Below are positions 18,250 through 27,774 of a stretch of DNA of 64,000 nt, piece by piece. Under the pieces are notes generated by a model, which saw only the letters and a list, made by a program, of their open reading frames with translations, did no database searches and had not been told where the DNA came from. The position numbers and the translations under genes are program-made. The DNA comes from Kitasatospora sp. A2-31 (GTDB lineage: Bacteria > Actinomycetota > Actinomycetes > Streptomycetales > Streptomycetaceae), in assembly GCF_022288725.1 (NCBI RefSeq), contig NZ_JAKNTA010000011.1:186001-250000 (forward strand), in the 5' to 3' direction. Within the stretch, counting starts at the first letter, position 1. Each line of letters starts with the position of its first letter.

Positions 18250-18954
18250 ATGGCCGGTCTGGTTCCTGGTACGTCCCGGCTGCTGCGCGCGGGTATGGGC
18301 GCGGCGGCGGCCGGTCTGCTGCTGATCTACAACTCGGTGGACTCCGGCTCCCCGGCGGAGCCCGCCTCGGGCCAGGCCGCGCCCCCGGCGGCCACCGCCG
18401 GCCCGACGCCCGGCGCCGCGTCCGCGACGCCCGTACCCACCGCGCCCGCACCGAAGGCCGCCGCCCAGGGCGCCGCGGTGCCCCCGCTGAAGCGGGCCGT
18501 ACCCACCCGGCTGCGGATCCCGCAGATCGGTGTGGACGCCCCGTTCACGGAGCTGACGCTCAACCCGGCCGGCCAGCTCAACGCCCCGCCGCCGGACGAC
18601 AAGAACCTGGTCGGCTGGTACCGGGACGGCGTCACCCCCGGCGAGCGCGGCAGCGCGGTGGTGGCCGGACACGTGGACACCACCAAGGGCCCGGCGGTCT
18701 TCCTGCTGCTGAGCCTGCTGCTGCCGGGCAACAAGGTCGAGGTGCAGCGGGCGGACGGCACGGTCGCCGTCTTCTCGGTGGACTCGGTGGAGACCTTCTC
18801 CAAGAGCGCCTTCCCCGACCAGAAGGTCTACGGGAAGACGTCCGACGCCCAGCTGCGGCTGATCACCTGTGGCGGCACCTACGACAAGAAGCGCAAGGAC
18901 TACCTCGACAACGTGGTGGTCTTCGCGCACCTGGAGTCCTCGCGGCGGGCCTGA
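18250..18954 (+). CDS. Class F sortase
   Basis: Membrane-anchored transpeptidase of 234 residues that joins or trims surface proteins at the cell wall. One N-terminal helix is followed by an Ala/Pro-rich linker and the sortase beta-barrel. Catalytic residues are visible: histidine in VVAGHVDT, cysteine in LRLITCGGTYD and arginine in KKRKDYLDN. Length and motif fit class F (actinobacterial) rather than class E, which is longer. The ATG at 18250 has a GAGGAG site. The upstream small surface protein is the obvious local candidate substrate. A hairpin terminator follows at once. Confidence 0.92.
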   Translation: MAGLVPGTSRLLRAGMGAAAAGLLLIYNSVDSGSPAEPASGQAAPPAATAGPTPGAASATPVPTAPAPKAAAQGAAVPPLKRAVPTRLRIPQIGVDAPFTELTLNPAGQLNAPPPDDKNLVGWYRDGVTPGERGSAVVAGHVDTTKGPAVFLLLSLLLPGNKVEVQRADGTVAVFSVDSVETFSKSAFPDQKVYGKTSDAQLRLITCGGTYDKKRKDYLDNVVVFAHLESSRRA

Positions 18955-18966
18955 GCCCGTCGCCAC

Positions 18967-18995
18967 GGCCCCGGTCGGCAACGCCGACCGGGGCC
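18967..18995 (+). terminator. Terminator of the sortase gene
   Basis: Perfect 13-bp arms (18967-18979, 18983-18995) with a 3-base loop, 12 bases after the sortase stop. Very stable GC-rich stem. Confidence 0.85.
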
Positions 18996-19026
18996 CCGCC
19001 GTTCCTGGCCCCGACCGCCCGGCCGT

Positions 19027-19463
19027 GCGGGGGCGACGCGCCGAACCGCCCGCACCGGCACGGTGGCCTCGAAGGCGTGCAGGTAGGGGTTGACCTCGCG
19101 GACGCCGGCGACGGACAGACCGGCCTCCTCCATCAGGCGCACCATGCTCTCCTTGGAGTGCTTGGCACCGCCGACGTTGAGCAGCAGCATCAGGTCCATC
19201 GCCGTGGTGAAGCGCATCGAGGGGCTGTCGTCGACCAGGTTCTCGACCACCACGACGCGGGCGCCCGGCTTGGCGGCCCGGACCACGTTGGCCAGGGTGC
19301 GACGGGTGCTCTCGTCGTCCCACTCCAGGATGTTCTTGATGATGTAGAGGTCGGCGCGCACCGGGATGTCGACCCGGCAGTCACCGGGCACCAGCCGCGC
19401 CCGGGCGGCGAAGGCGCCGCCGTCGCGGAGCCGGGGGTCGGCACCGGCGACGACCTCGCAGGC
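19027..19463 (-). pseudogene. O-methyltransferase, C-terminal fragment
   Basis: C-terminal half of an SAM-dependent O-methyltransferase of the DnrK/acetylserotonin type. It begins inside the Rossmann domain (CEVVAGADPRL), continues with VPGDCRVDIPVRADLYIIKNILEWDD and ends near NPYLHAFEATVP. The N-terminal dimerisation domain is absent apart from a possible scrap (PTEMSRLLREDAP) in another frame at 19465-19510. The frame has no proper stop: it reads on through the sortase terminator to 18900, and upstream it is fused in frame to an unrelated beta-helix protein. Both ends therefore look like misjoins. Such enzymes often belong to polyketide clusters. Confidence 0.75.
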
Positions 19464-19509
19464 TGTTGGGGGCGTCCTCGCGCAGCAGCCGGGACATCTC
19501 GGTCGGTGA

Positions 19510-20003
19510 CACCCGGAGAGCCGGTTGCCGCTGACCAGCGTCCCCTCGGTGTCGGTGGCGCCACCCTCGTTGACCACGCTGTTGGCGAGGAAGATGCCGG
19601 ACTGGCCGTTGCGGGCCGACTCGTTGCCGACGATGACGGCGCGGGTCGACTTCTCCTGGCTGATGCCCTGCAGCTTGTTGTCGTGGACGTACGTCGCGCG
19701 CACGGTCATGCCGGTGGTCGAGGCGATGTTGATGCCGTTCTTGGGGAAGCCGGTGACGGCGAGGGCCTCGACGGTGACGCCGCGCAGCGGCTCCGCGTCG
19801 GTGCCGGCGACGCAGAGTCCGTGGCCGGCCGCGGCGCAGACGGTGTCGCCGGCGGTGCCGTCGGCGGCGTTCCCGGGGGCGATCACGCTGCTCCGGCCGA
19901 TGCCGCGCAGGGTGAGCCCGGGCGTGGTGATCCGGACGCTGCCGTAGTAGGTGCCGGGCAGCAGCTGGACGGTGTCGCCGGGGCGGGCCGCGTCCCCGCG
20001 TGG
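19510..20003 (-). pseudogene. Right-handed parallel beta-helix protein, internal fragment
   Basis: About 165 residues of a pectate-lyase-like beta-helix repeat protein: AARPGDTVQLLPGTYYGSV, TTPGLTLRGIG, VTGFPKNGINIASTTG, then NQ/SG ladder segments ending TLVSGNRLSG. Signal peptide and start are missing at the 5' side (junction near 20000) and the C-terminal rungs are replaced by methyltransferase sequence. Proteins of this type are normally secreted and bind or cleave polysaccharides; nothing more specific can be said. Confidence 0.75.
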
Positions 20004-20246
20004 GCATGAGTTGATGACCTGCTTTCTGACGCGCTCGCGGGACTCCGGCGCGGTGACGCGGTGTGAGTGGGAGACGACGGCCGGTGGTGGTCGGCCCGAA
20101 TCGACGCTATGGGTGCCCGGGTGGACCCGCCACCAGGGCTGGGCTGTGGGGCTGACGGAGCGTCGGCCGAGGCGGTGACGCGGGCGGGGTCTGCAGGGTC
20201 GGGTCGCGGCGGAGGCCTCCGCGACGGCTGCGGCCGTCGCCCGGGC

Positions 20247-20552
20247 GGCGCCCACGTGCCGGTGGCCGCCCGCGGGCTGGCCGGGACCGGCCTGGCGTAC
20301 GCGCGGCGGGTGGGCGCGGAGGCGGTCCAGGTGTTCGTGGCCAATCCGCGCGGCTGGGCCACTCCCCCGGGCAACCCGGCCCAGGACGTGGACCGGCACG
20401 CCAACATCGGCGCCGGGATGATCGGCGCGGAGCCGTTCCGGGAGCTCTTCGAGCACCCGGAGACCGCCGGCGTCCCACTGGTCGTCGAGACCCCGGACCG
20501 CAAGCACGGTGGGGAAGGCGCGGGCCACGCGCTCGACATCGGGGTGCTGAAG
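20247..20552 (+). pseudogene. nfo: Endonuclease IV (AP endonuclease), fragments with the middle missing
   Basis: TIM-barrel deoxyribonuclease IV, which cuts DNA at abasic sites using zinc. The N-terminal GAHVPVAARGLAGTGLAYA and VQVFVANPRGWA are followed without a break by the C-terminal DRHANIGAGMIGAEPFRELF and VPLVVETPDRKHGGEGAG, so roughly 150 residues between NPAQD and DRHANIG are missing at about 20388. The start codon is not evident and the C-terminus runs into the MMPL fragment at about 20550. Confidence 0.78.
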
Positions 20553-20554
20553 GA

Positions 20555-21016
20555 GCTGTGCTGTCGTACGCGTCGGCGCTCGGGATCAGCGCGTTCTTCT
20601 TCGAGCACGTCTTCCACTTCGAGGGCCAGGACAACTCCTTCCCGCTGTTCGTCTTCGTCTTCCTGGTGGCGCTCGGCATCGACTACAACATCTTCCTGAT
20701 GACCCGGGTGCGGGAGGAGTCCGTCCACCAGGGCACCCGGACGGGGGCGATCTCCGGGCTGGCGGCGACCGGCGGGGTGATCACCTCGGCCGGACTGATC
20801 CTGGCGAGCACCTTCGCGGTGCTCGGCACCCTGCCCCTGGTCGGCTTCGCCGAGATCGGCTTCGCGGTGGCCCTCGGCGTCCTGCTGGACACCCTGGTGG
20901 TGCGGTCGGTGCTGGTCACCGCGCTCACCATGGACCTGGACCGGCACATGTGGTGGCCCAGCAAGTTGTCCAAGCAAGTCGCCGATTCGGAAGGCGAGTT
21001 GGCCAGACAGCTTTAA
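20555..21016 (+). pseudogene. MMPL-family RND transporter, C-terminal fragment
   Basis: Last 150 residues of a mycobacterial-membrane-protein-large type transporter. It starts in a helix (LSYASALGISAFFFEH), contains the diagnostic VALGIDYNIFLMTRVREES, three more helices and the end DRHMWWPSKLSK. The normal protein is about 700 residues; the rest is lost at the junction with the endonuclease IV fragment. The MMPL stop at 21016 is genuine. Confidence 0.85.
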
Positions 21017-21088
21017 GTTACCGCCGAGTTCACACGGCGATCGTCCGACGTCTTGCCAGGCGTGGCCCAAGGCGCGTTCACTGCGGGC

Positions 21089-21643
21089 ATGCCAACTCCC
21101 ACCACGCTTCGCCGCGGCACGCGCCTGGCCGCCGCCGCTGCCGTCGCCGCGGGCCTGATCGCCCCGCTGGCCGTCGCCCCCACCGCCTCGGCCGCCACCG
21201 TGCCCGCCGGCTCGGTGCCCGCACTCAAGGTGCTGACGTACAACGTCTTCCTGATGAGCAAGAGCCTCTACCCCAACTGGGGCCAGGACCACCGCGCGAA
21301 GGCCATCGCCGCCGCGGACTTCTTCCAGGGGCAGGACGTCGTCGTTCTCCAGGAGGCCTTCGACAACGCCGCCTCCGACCTGCTCACCTCGCAGGCCTCG
21401 GCCGCCTACCCGTACCACACCCCGGTGGTCGGCCGCTCGACCAGCGGCTGGGACGCCACCGGCGGCAGCTACAGCTCCACCACGCCGGAGGACGGCGGGG
21501 TGACGCTGCTCAGCAGGTGGCCGATCCTGCGCAAGGAGCAGTACGTCTTCAAGGACGCCTGCGGGGCGGACTGGTGGTCGAACAAGGGCTTCGTCTACGC
21601 CGTGCTGGACGTCAACGGCGTGCGCACCCACGTGGTCGGCACC
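21089..21643 (+). pseudogene. Secreted sphingomyelin phosphodiesterase, N-terminal fragment
   Basis: N-terminal 185 residues of a neutral sphingomyelinase (DNase I-like endonuclease/exonuclease/phosphatase fold) that hydrolyses sphingomyelin to ceramide. The ATG at 21089 starts a signal peptide (cleavage around PTASA). LKVLTYNVFLMSK (metal-binding Asn), VVVLQEAFD (catalytic Glu) and GGVTLLSRWPI are present; the sequence stops making sense after THVVGTH, where it becomes antisense SNF2 sequence. The catalytic C-terminal half with the conserved histidine is lost. Confidence 0.82.
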
Positions 21644-21665
21644 CACCACGCCCGCTTCCACAACT

Positions 21666-24045
21666 CCCCGATCGCGTCGGCGGACAGGACGAGCAGCTCG
21701 CGCAGCCGCTCGGCGGACAGTTCGGCCAGCCACTCCTCGCCGCCGCCGATCACGGCGTCGGCCAGCCCGCGCTTGGCCGCCAGCAGGTCGTCGATCCGCT
21801 CCTCCACCGTCCCGACGCAGACCAGCCGCCGCACCTGCACGTCGCGGCGCTGCCCGATCCGGTGCGCCCGGTCGGTCGCCTGGTCCTCGACGGCCGGGTT
21901 CCACCAGCGGTCGAGATGGATCACCTGGTTGGCGGCGGAGAGGTTGAGACCGGTCCCGCCCGCCCGCAGCGAGAGCAGGAACACCCTCGCCCCGTCGGGC
22001 CGTTGGAACCGCTCGACCAGCTCGTCCCGCCGCCCCTTGGGCACCCCGCCGTGCAGGTACGGGACGTCCTCGCCCAGCCGCTCGCGCAGGTGGGGCTGGA
22101 GCATGGCGCCGAACTCGGCGTACTGGGTGAACACCAGCGCCCGGTCACCCTCGGCCAGCGCCTCCTCCAGCACCTCCACCAGTCGCTCGACCTTGCCCGA
22201 GCGGCCGGCCACCGCCGTTCTGTCGTGCAGCAGTTGGGCGGGGTGGTTGCAGACCTGCTTCAGGCGGCCGATCGCCGCCAGGACGGCGCCCTTGCGCTCC
22301 ACGCCGCGCATGCCGCGCAGCCGCTCCAGCAGATCGGCCACCACCGCCCGGTAGAGACCGGCCTGTTCGGCGGTGAGACTGCAGCGGACGGTGAACTCCT
22401 GCTTGGCTGGCAGGTCCTGGGCGATCTGCGGGTCGCTCTTGCTGCGGCGCAGCAGGAACGGCCCGGACAGCCGGCGCAGCCGCGCCGCAGCCTCGACGCT
22501 CCCGGCCTGCTCCACCGGGATCGAGAACCGCTCCTTGAACGACTCCGCGCTGCCGAACAGCCCCGGGTTGGCGAAGTCCAGCACCGCGTGCAGTTCGGCG
22601 AGCCGGTTCTCCACCGGTGTGCCGGTGAGCGCGATCCGCGGGCCGGAGCGCAGCGAGCGGATCGCCCGCGACTGCCGGGCCGCCGGGTTCTTGATGTGCT
22701 GCGCCTCGTCCGCGACGATCCGCCGCCAGCGGATCGCGCGCAGCTCGGCGGCGTCGCGCTGGACCAGCCCGTAGGTGGTGATCACCAGGTCGGCGGACCG
22801 GTCGGGCGCGGCCCGGTCCGCCCCGTGGTGGACGTGGACGCGCAGCCCCGGCGCGAACCGGGCCGCCTCCCGCTGCCAGTTGCCGACCAGCGACATCGGG
22901 CAGACCAGCAGGGTGGGGCCGGTGGCACCGCGCTGCTGCTCCAGGGCGAGCAGGGCGAGGGTCTGGACGGTCTTGCCGAGGCCCATGTCGTCGGCCAGCA
23001 CGGCGCCGAGTCCCAGCCGGCCGAGGGCGTCCAGCCAGGCCAACCCCCGCCGCTGGTAGGGGCGGAGGCTTCCGGTGAAGCCGTCCGGCAGCTCGGGGAC
23101 CCGGTCGGCCGGGCCGGGCCGGCCGGCCAGCAGGTCCCCGATCGGCCCGGTGGCGCTGACGGCGGTCACCGGCAGTCCGTCCACCACGGCGCCGTTGTCC
23201 AGGGCGAGCCGGAGCAGCTCGACCGGCTCCATCACGCCGCGGCCCTGTGCGGCCAGGAACCTCACGGCGGCGGCGAGTTGGGCCTGGTCCACCTCGATCC
23301 AGCGGCCGCGCAGCCGGACCAGCCCCTGCTGGGCCGCCACCAGCTCGGCCAACTCCTCCTCGGTGAGGGTCAGTTCTCCGACGGAGAGCTGCCACTGGAA
23401 GTTCAGCACGGCGTCCCGGTCCACCCGGGCGGTGCGCCGCACCGAACCCGGGGCGGTGGCCGGCGCCGCGGTGAGGGCGAGGCCGAGCCGGGGGCGCCGC
23501 TGCCACCAGGCGGGAAGCAGCACGCCGAAGCCGGCCCGGGCGAGGGCGGGGGCGGCCTCGCGCAGGAAGCGCAGGGCGCCCGCGCGGTCCAGGTCGACGC
23601 CGGTGGGTCGGGGGGCCAGCAGCACGCTCCGCAGCGGCGGGTGGACGCGGGCGGCGCGCTCCAGCTCGGCGAGGAGGGCGGCGGCCGGGTCGGCGACGGT
23701 GCGCGTCAGGGCGGCGTACCCCGCGTCCTCGGTCCAGAGGTCGGCGGCGGGGACGACCAGGGAGGGGCGGTCGGCGGCCTGGAGCAGCAGGTCGAGCCGC
23801 CAGGTCTCCGGGGCCGCGTCCGGGCCGCCTTCCCGGGCCGCTCCCCCGGTGCGGTCGCGCTCGGCCCGCTCGCCCTCGGCGCGGCCGCGCCCGTACGGGA
23901 GGTCGTCCGGTCCGAGGGGTTCGGTGAGGCGGAGGTTGAGCCGGACCGGGCTGTCGGCGGGGCGGGCGGCACCCCACGCGGTCAGGCGCTCCGACAGGTC
24001 GGCGGCCGGGGGCCGGCTGAGGCGGCCGTCCGCCCCTGGCGCGAC
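21666..24045 (-). pseudogene. SNF2/HepA-type helicase, both ends lost at junctions
   Basis: Large SWI2/SNF2 ATPase. An N-terminal helicase-associated region is followed by GAVLADDMGLGKT (Walker A), VADEAQHIKN (DEAQ box), LTGTPVENRL (motif III), and the second RecA domain with VFTQYAEFG, GGTGLNLSAANQVI and DRAHRIGQ (motif VI). The frame is clean for nearly 800 residues. The start is missing: the frame runs upstream into antisense MFS sequence at about 24045. The C-terminus LVLSADAIGE has no stop and runs into antisense sphingomyelinase. The intact gene probably encodes a stand-alone chromatin- or DNA-translocating helicase of about 950 residues. Confidence 0.85.
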
Positions 24046-24049
24046 CGCG

Positions 24050-24667
24050 GCTACCTGCGACCTCGACGACTCCGTGCTCGGCGTCGGCCTGCCGCTCTGG
24101 CTGGTCGAGCACACCACCGCCCCGCACGCCCTGGTACCGGCCTTCCTGGTGCTCAACACGGTGCTGGTGGTCCTCCTTCAACTACGGCTCTCCACAAGGG
24201 CCGCGGGCCCCCAACGGGCGGCCGGAGCGGTGGCGCTCGCCGGTCTGGCGATGTTCACCGGCTGCGCCCTGGTGGCCCTCGGCACCGGCGGCGGGGCCTG
24301 GTCCGCCTCGGCCGCCCTGCTGGCGGCGGCGACGGTGGTGACCGCCGCCGAGCTGATGCGCTCGGTCAGCTCCTGGGAGCTCGCCGTCTCCCTCGCCCCC
24401 GACCGCTCCCGCGCCTCCTACCTGGGCGTCGCCGGCATGTCCCAGTCCATCCAGAAGTCCGCCGGCCCGCTGCTTCTCACCGGCGCCGTGATGACCGCCG
24501 GTCCGGCCGGCTGGCTCGCCCTCGGCACCGCGGTCGCCGGCCTCTCCCTCCTCCAGCGCCGCTCCTGCCTCCGCCGCCTGGCCGCCATGCGGCCGGCCGA
24601 CGGGCCGGCGGCGGCCGCCGCCCCCTGCGGTGCGGCCGACTCCCTCCCGGCCACGGCCCGGCACTGA
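24050..24667 (+). pseudogene. MFS transporter, C-terminal fragment
   Basis: Final 200 residues of a major facilitator with six helices. It begins mid-protein (DDSVLGVGLPLWLVEHTTAP), includes FLVLNTVLVVLLQLRLS and SYLGVAGMSQSIQKSAGPLLL, and ends at a proper stop (24667). The first half is replaced by the SNF2 fragment on the opposite strand. Confidence 0.8.
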
Positions 24668-25144
24668 TCCTCCGGCCGGGCGACGAGCACGGGCGGGGGC
24701 CGGGGGGCAGGGGCCGGGAGCCGGGGTGCGGGGGCGGGAGCCGGGGGCGAGCGCTCGGCGCCCGACTCCACGGCCCGACCTCACCGAGGCCACCCCGAAG
24801 CACCCGGCCCGCCGGGAGAGGACCACCCGCGCCCCTCGGCGTCCTGCACCACCGGCGACTTCCGGTCGACCTCGGCGAGGCCGGGACGGTCCTCCGCCCC
24901 TGGAGCCGCTCGGCGACCACGGCGTCCTGACCCACGAGCGACACCGGCCGCCGGGTGTCCGCCGGCCCGCGCGGCGGCCGGGAAGTCCGGCGGAGCCCCG
25001 GCCGGTCACGGGCACGGCGGAGCGTGACCCCGCGCGCCCGACCGGGTCCGCGTGCCCCGGATGGATCATCTGGCGTGCAGCGGAGGGGACTTGGCCCTAG
25101 GTTGCGTTGCGAGGGGGCTACTCGACCGAGAGGTGTCTACTGCC
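24668..25144. other. Intergenic region with a G-rich tract
   Basis: About 475 bases without a supported gene. From 24691 to 24748 the plus strand carries a dozen closely spaced runs of three to six Gs, dense enough to form a G-quadruplex. The last 60 bases form the leader of the DUF1508 gene, with a GAGAGGTG ribosome site near 25127. Confidence 0.5.
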
Positions 25145-25336
25145 ATGGCAGGCAAGTTCGAGCTGTACACCGACGAGAGCGGCATGCACCGGTTCCGGCT
25201 GAAGGCGAGCAACGGCTCCGTCGTCGTGACGGGCGACCCGCAGGAGAGCCGGGACGACTGCATCAAGAGCATCGAGTCGATCCGGAAGCTCGCGCCCTAC
25301 GCGGAGCTCAAGGAGGCGGCCGCCGGTACGGCCTGA
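25145..25336 (+). CDS. DUF1508 (YegP-like) small protein
   Basis: 63-residue protein made of a single DUF1508 repeat: KFELYTDESGMHRFRLKASN, then a SxxxCIKSIESIRK helix. E. coli YegP has two such repeats; one-repeat versions are common in actinobacteria. The biochemical function is unknown. The ATG at 25145 follows GAGAGGTG. A hairpin terminator lies 50 bases after the stop, so it is probably monocistronic. Confidence 0.9.
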   Translation: MAGKFELYTDESGMHRFRLKASNGSVVVTGDPQESRDDCIKSIESIRKLAPYAELKEAAAGTA

Positions 25337-25388
25337 CCGGACGCGCGCGCGCAGCCCCGCCGGCGGCGGGTGCGGACGCGCGTGGCGC

Positions 25389-25421
25389 GGGGTCGGCGAA
25401 GCGAGGGAATTCGCCGACCCC
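25389..25421 (+). terminator. Terminator of the DUF1508 gene
   Basis: Twelve-base perfect arms (25389-25400 and 25410-25421) around a 9-base loop. Confidence 0.8.
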
Positions 25422-25483
25422 CGTTCGTTTGTACGACAGATCCCTTTGGCCGGGTGCACGCCGGACGCGGACAGAACACCGGC

Positions 25484-26818
25484 ATGCGCGTCGTCATCGT
25501 CACCGAATCCTTTCCGCCCGAGGTCAACGGAGTCGCCCACAGCGTGCTGCGGACGGCCGAACACCTGGTCCGCCGGGGCCACCAGCCCCTCGTCGTCACT
25601 CCGGCGCCCGCGCGTGGTGCCGACTGCCCGCCGCACATCTTCGGGACCGGGTCCACGGCCGCCGAGCTGCCGGTGGTCCTCATCCCCTCCGTCCCGCTGC
25701 CCGGCTACCCGCAGGTCCGGATCGCCCTGCCGAGCCGGCAGCTGACCGCCGCGATCGCCGGGCACCGGCCCGATGTGGTCCACCTGGCCAGCCCGTTCGT
25801 GCTCGGCGCACGCGGCATGCAGGCCGCCGCCCGGCTCGGCGTCCCGGCCGTCGCGGTGTACCAGACCGACCTCGCCGGGTACGCGCACGCCTACCGTGCC
25901 GGGCGCGGGCTCGGGGAGGCCGCCGCCTGGCACCGCATCCGCGCCATCCACGGCGCCGCCGCCCGGACGCTCGCGCCCTCCACCCCGGCGGCCGCGCAGG
26001 ACCTCACCGCGCACGGCGTCCCCCGGGTCCGGCTCTGGCCGCGCGGGGTCGACTCGGTGCGGTTCCACCCGCGCCACCGCGACGAGGCGCTGCACCGGGC
26101 GCTCGCCCCCGGCGGGGAGGTGCTGGTCGGGTACGTCGGGCGGCTCGCGCCCGAGAAGCGCGTCGACCTGCTGGCCGCAGCCTCGGCACTGCCCGGCGTG
26201 CGGGTGGTGGTGATCGGCGACGGACCGTCCGCGCCCGGACTCGAGGCCGCGATGCCCGGCGCCGTCTTCCTCGGCCGGCGTACCGGCGACGAGCTGGCGC
26301 GCTGCTTCGCCACCCTGGACGTGTTCGTGCACACCGGTCCGCTGGAGACCTTCTGCCAGACCATCCAGGAGGCGATGGCCAGCGGTGTTCCGGTCGTCGG
26401 GCCGGCCGCCGGCGGCCCGCTCGACCTGGTCGCCCACCACCGGACCGGCCTGCTCGTACCGCCCCGGGACCGCACGGCGGTCGCCCGGGCCGTGGCGGCC
26501 CTGGCCGCCGACCCCGCGCTGCGGGCCGCCTACGGCCGCGCCGGACGGGCGGAGGTGACCGCCCGCACCTGGGAGGCGGTCGGGGACATGCTGCTGCAGC
26601 ACTACGCGGAGGTGCTGGCGGAGCACCGCGGCGCAGCCGTGTCCGGTGTCCCCGTCGCCGGTATCCGTGTGCCGGGGGAGGGCCGCCCCGGGGACGGCCG
26701 GAGCACGCAGCCCGTACCGGCCGCCCCCGGGGCCGTCACTCCGGCCGTGGCCGCAGCGCCTGCCGTGGGCAACCCCGCGCCGGACGCCCCCGCAGCGGCA
26801 GAGGGATTGCCCGCATGA
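25484..26818 (+). CDS. GT4-family glycosyltransferase (PimB/MgtA-like)
   Basis: GT-B fold glycosyltransferase, 444 residues, resembling GDP-mannose-dependent alpha-mannosyltransferases that build phosphatidylinositol mannosides or related glycolipids. N-terminal MRVVIVTESFPPEVNGVAHS (acceptor domain), HLASPFVLG, then VGRLAPEKRVDLL, FVHTGPLETFCQTIQEAMASG (EX7E region) and AGGPLDLV of the nucleotide-sugar domain. The C-terminal 60 residues are Pro/Ala-rich. The ATG at 25484 starts directly at the beta-strand, so the start is secure. Its stop overlaps the ATG of a second glycosyltransferase (ATGA), indicating coupled translation. Confidence 0.9.
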   Translation: MRVVIVTESFPPEVNGVAHSVLRTAEHLVRRGHQPLVVTPAPARGADCPPHIFGTGSTAAELPVVLIPSVPLPGYPQVRIALPSRQLTAAIAGHRPDVVHLASPFVLGARGMQAAARLGVPAVAVYQTDLAGYAHAYRAGRGLGEAAAWHRIRAIHGAAARTLAPSTPAAAQDLTAHGVPRVRLWPRGVDSVRFHPRHRDEALHRALAPGGEVLVGYVGRLAPEKRVDLLAAASALPGVRVVVIGDGPSAPGLEAAMPGAVFLGRRTGDELARCFATLDVFVHTGPLETFCQTIQEAMASGVPVVGPAAGGPLDLVAHHRTGLLVPPRDRTAVARAVAALAADPALRAAYGRAGRAEVTARTWEAVGDMLLQHYAEVLAEHRGAAVSGVPVAGIRVPGEGRPGDGRSTQPVPAAPGAVTPAVAAAPAVGNPAPDAPAAAEGLPA

Positions 26819-27556
26819 CCGGGCGAGGCGACTCCCTGCGGATCGTCCGGGTGGCGAACTTCGTCACCCCGGTCTCGGGTGGACTGCGCACCGCCCTGCG
26901 ACACCTCGGCGCGGGCTACCGGGCCGCCGGGCACACGCCCGTCCTCCTCGTCCCCGGCGAGCGGCGGACGGAACAGGAGACCGACCAGGGCCTGGTCGTC
27001 ACCCTGCCCGGGCCGGTCCTCCCCGGCAGCGGCGGCTACCGCCTGCTCACCGACCGGCGGGCGGTCGCGCACGAGCTGACCCGGCTCGCGCCCGACCGGC
27101 TGGAGGTCTCCGATCGCACCACCCTGCGCTGGACCGGCGCATGGGCGCGCCGACACGGCCTCCGCTCGGTGATGGTCTCGCACGAGAGCACCACCGGGCT
27201 GCTCCGCACCTGGGGCCTGCCCGCCCCGCTCGCCGGCGCGGCAGCCGACCGGCTCAACACCCGCACCGCGCGGGCGTACGACACCGTGGTCTGCACGACC
27301 GACTGGGCCGCCGCCGAGTTCCGCCGGCTGGGCGCACGGAACCTGGCGCGGGCGCCGCTGGGCGTGGACCTCGCCGCACTGCGCCCGATGACCGCCCCCG
27401 AGCGCGCGGACGAGCGGGCCCGGTACGCCGACCCGGGCCAGGTGCTGCTGGTGCTCTGCTCGCGGCTCTCCGCCGAGAAGCACCCCGAACGGGCCGTCGA
27501 CGCCCTCGCGGAGCTCCGGGCCGGCGGGCTCCCCTCGGTCACCGCGTTCCTCACCG
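26815..27556 (+). pseudogene. Second GT4-family glycosyltransferase, 3' half missing
   Basis: Starts with the ATG overlapping the first glycosyltransferase's stop. LRIVRVANFVTPVSGGLRTAL is the acceptor-domain nucleotide loop, SVMVSHESTTGLL and CSRLSAEKHPERAV lead into the donor domain. After LPSVTAFL (about 27556) the sequence no longer resembles a glycosyltransferase; the donor-binding EX7E region and about 130 residues are missing. The pair is commonly found together in streptomycetes; truncation here is probably a junction. Confidence 0.82.
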
Positions 27557-27774
27557 CCCACGGCGCAGCACCGGATGCGCCGGGGCGCGAGAGCCCGGAG
27601 GAGGAGGGCAGTGAGCACGAAGGCACTGTGCAGACGGGCCATCAGGGGAAGAGCACGGAGGAGCAGGGCGCGGAACCGGCGCACCTCGCGCGACAGCGCC
27701 GCGCACCGGACGGTGTTCCTGGGCGACACTGGGCGCATGCAGAACGGGCCTCCCCAGGGGTCGGAGCCCAGCCG
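27557..27774. other. Unassigned sequence between fragments
   Basis: About 220 bases between the truncated glycosyltransferase and the roadblock gene. Frames are open on both strands but none has a recognisable protein or a good start; I see nothing supportable. Confidence 0.3.

Noticed and set aside
18900..20528. 542-residue minus-strand protein joining a beta-helix and a methyltransferase
   Set aside because: The two parts have no biological reason to be fused, both lack their ends, and the frame runs through the sortase terminator; treated as chance in-frame misjoin.
20950..24930. 1326-codon plus-strand open frame across several fragments
   Set aside because: Antisense to the SNF2 helicase for most of its length; the real plus-strand content is only the sphingomyelinase and MFS fragments in other frames.
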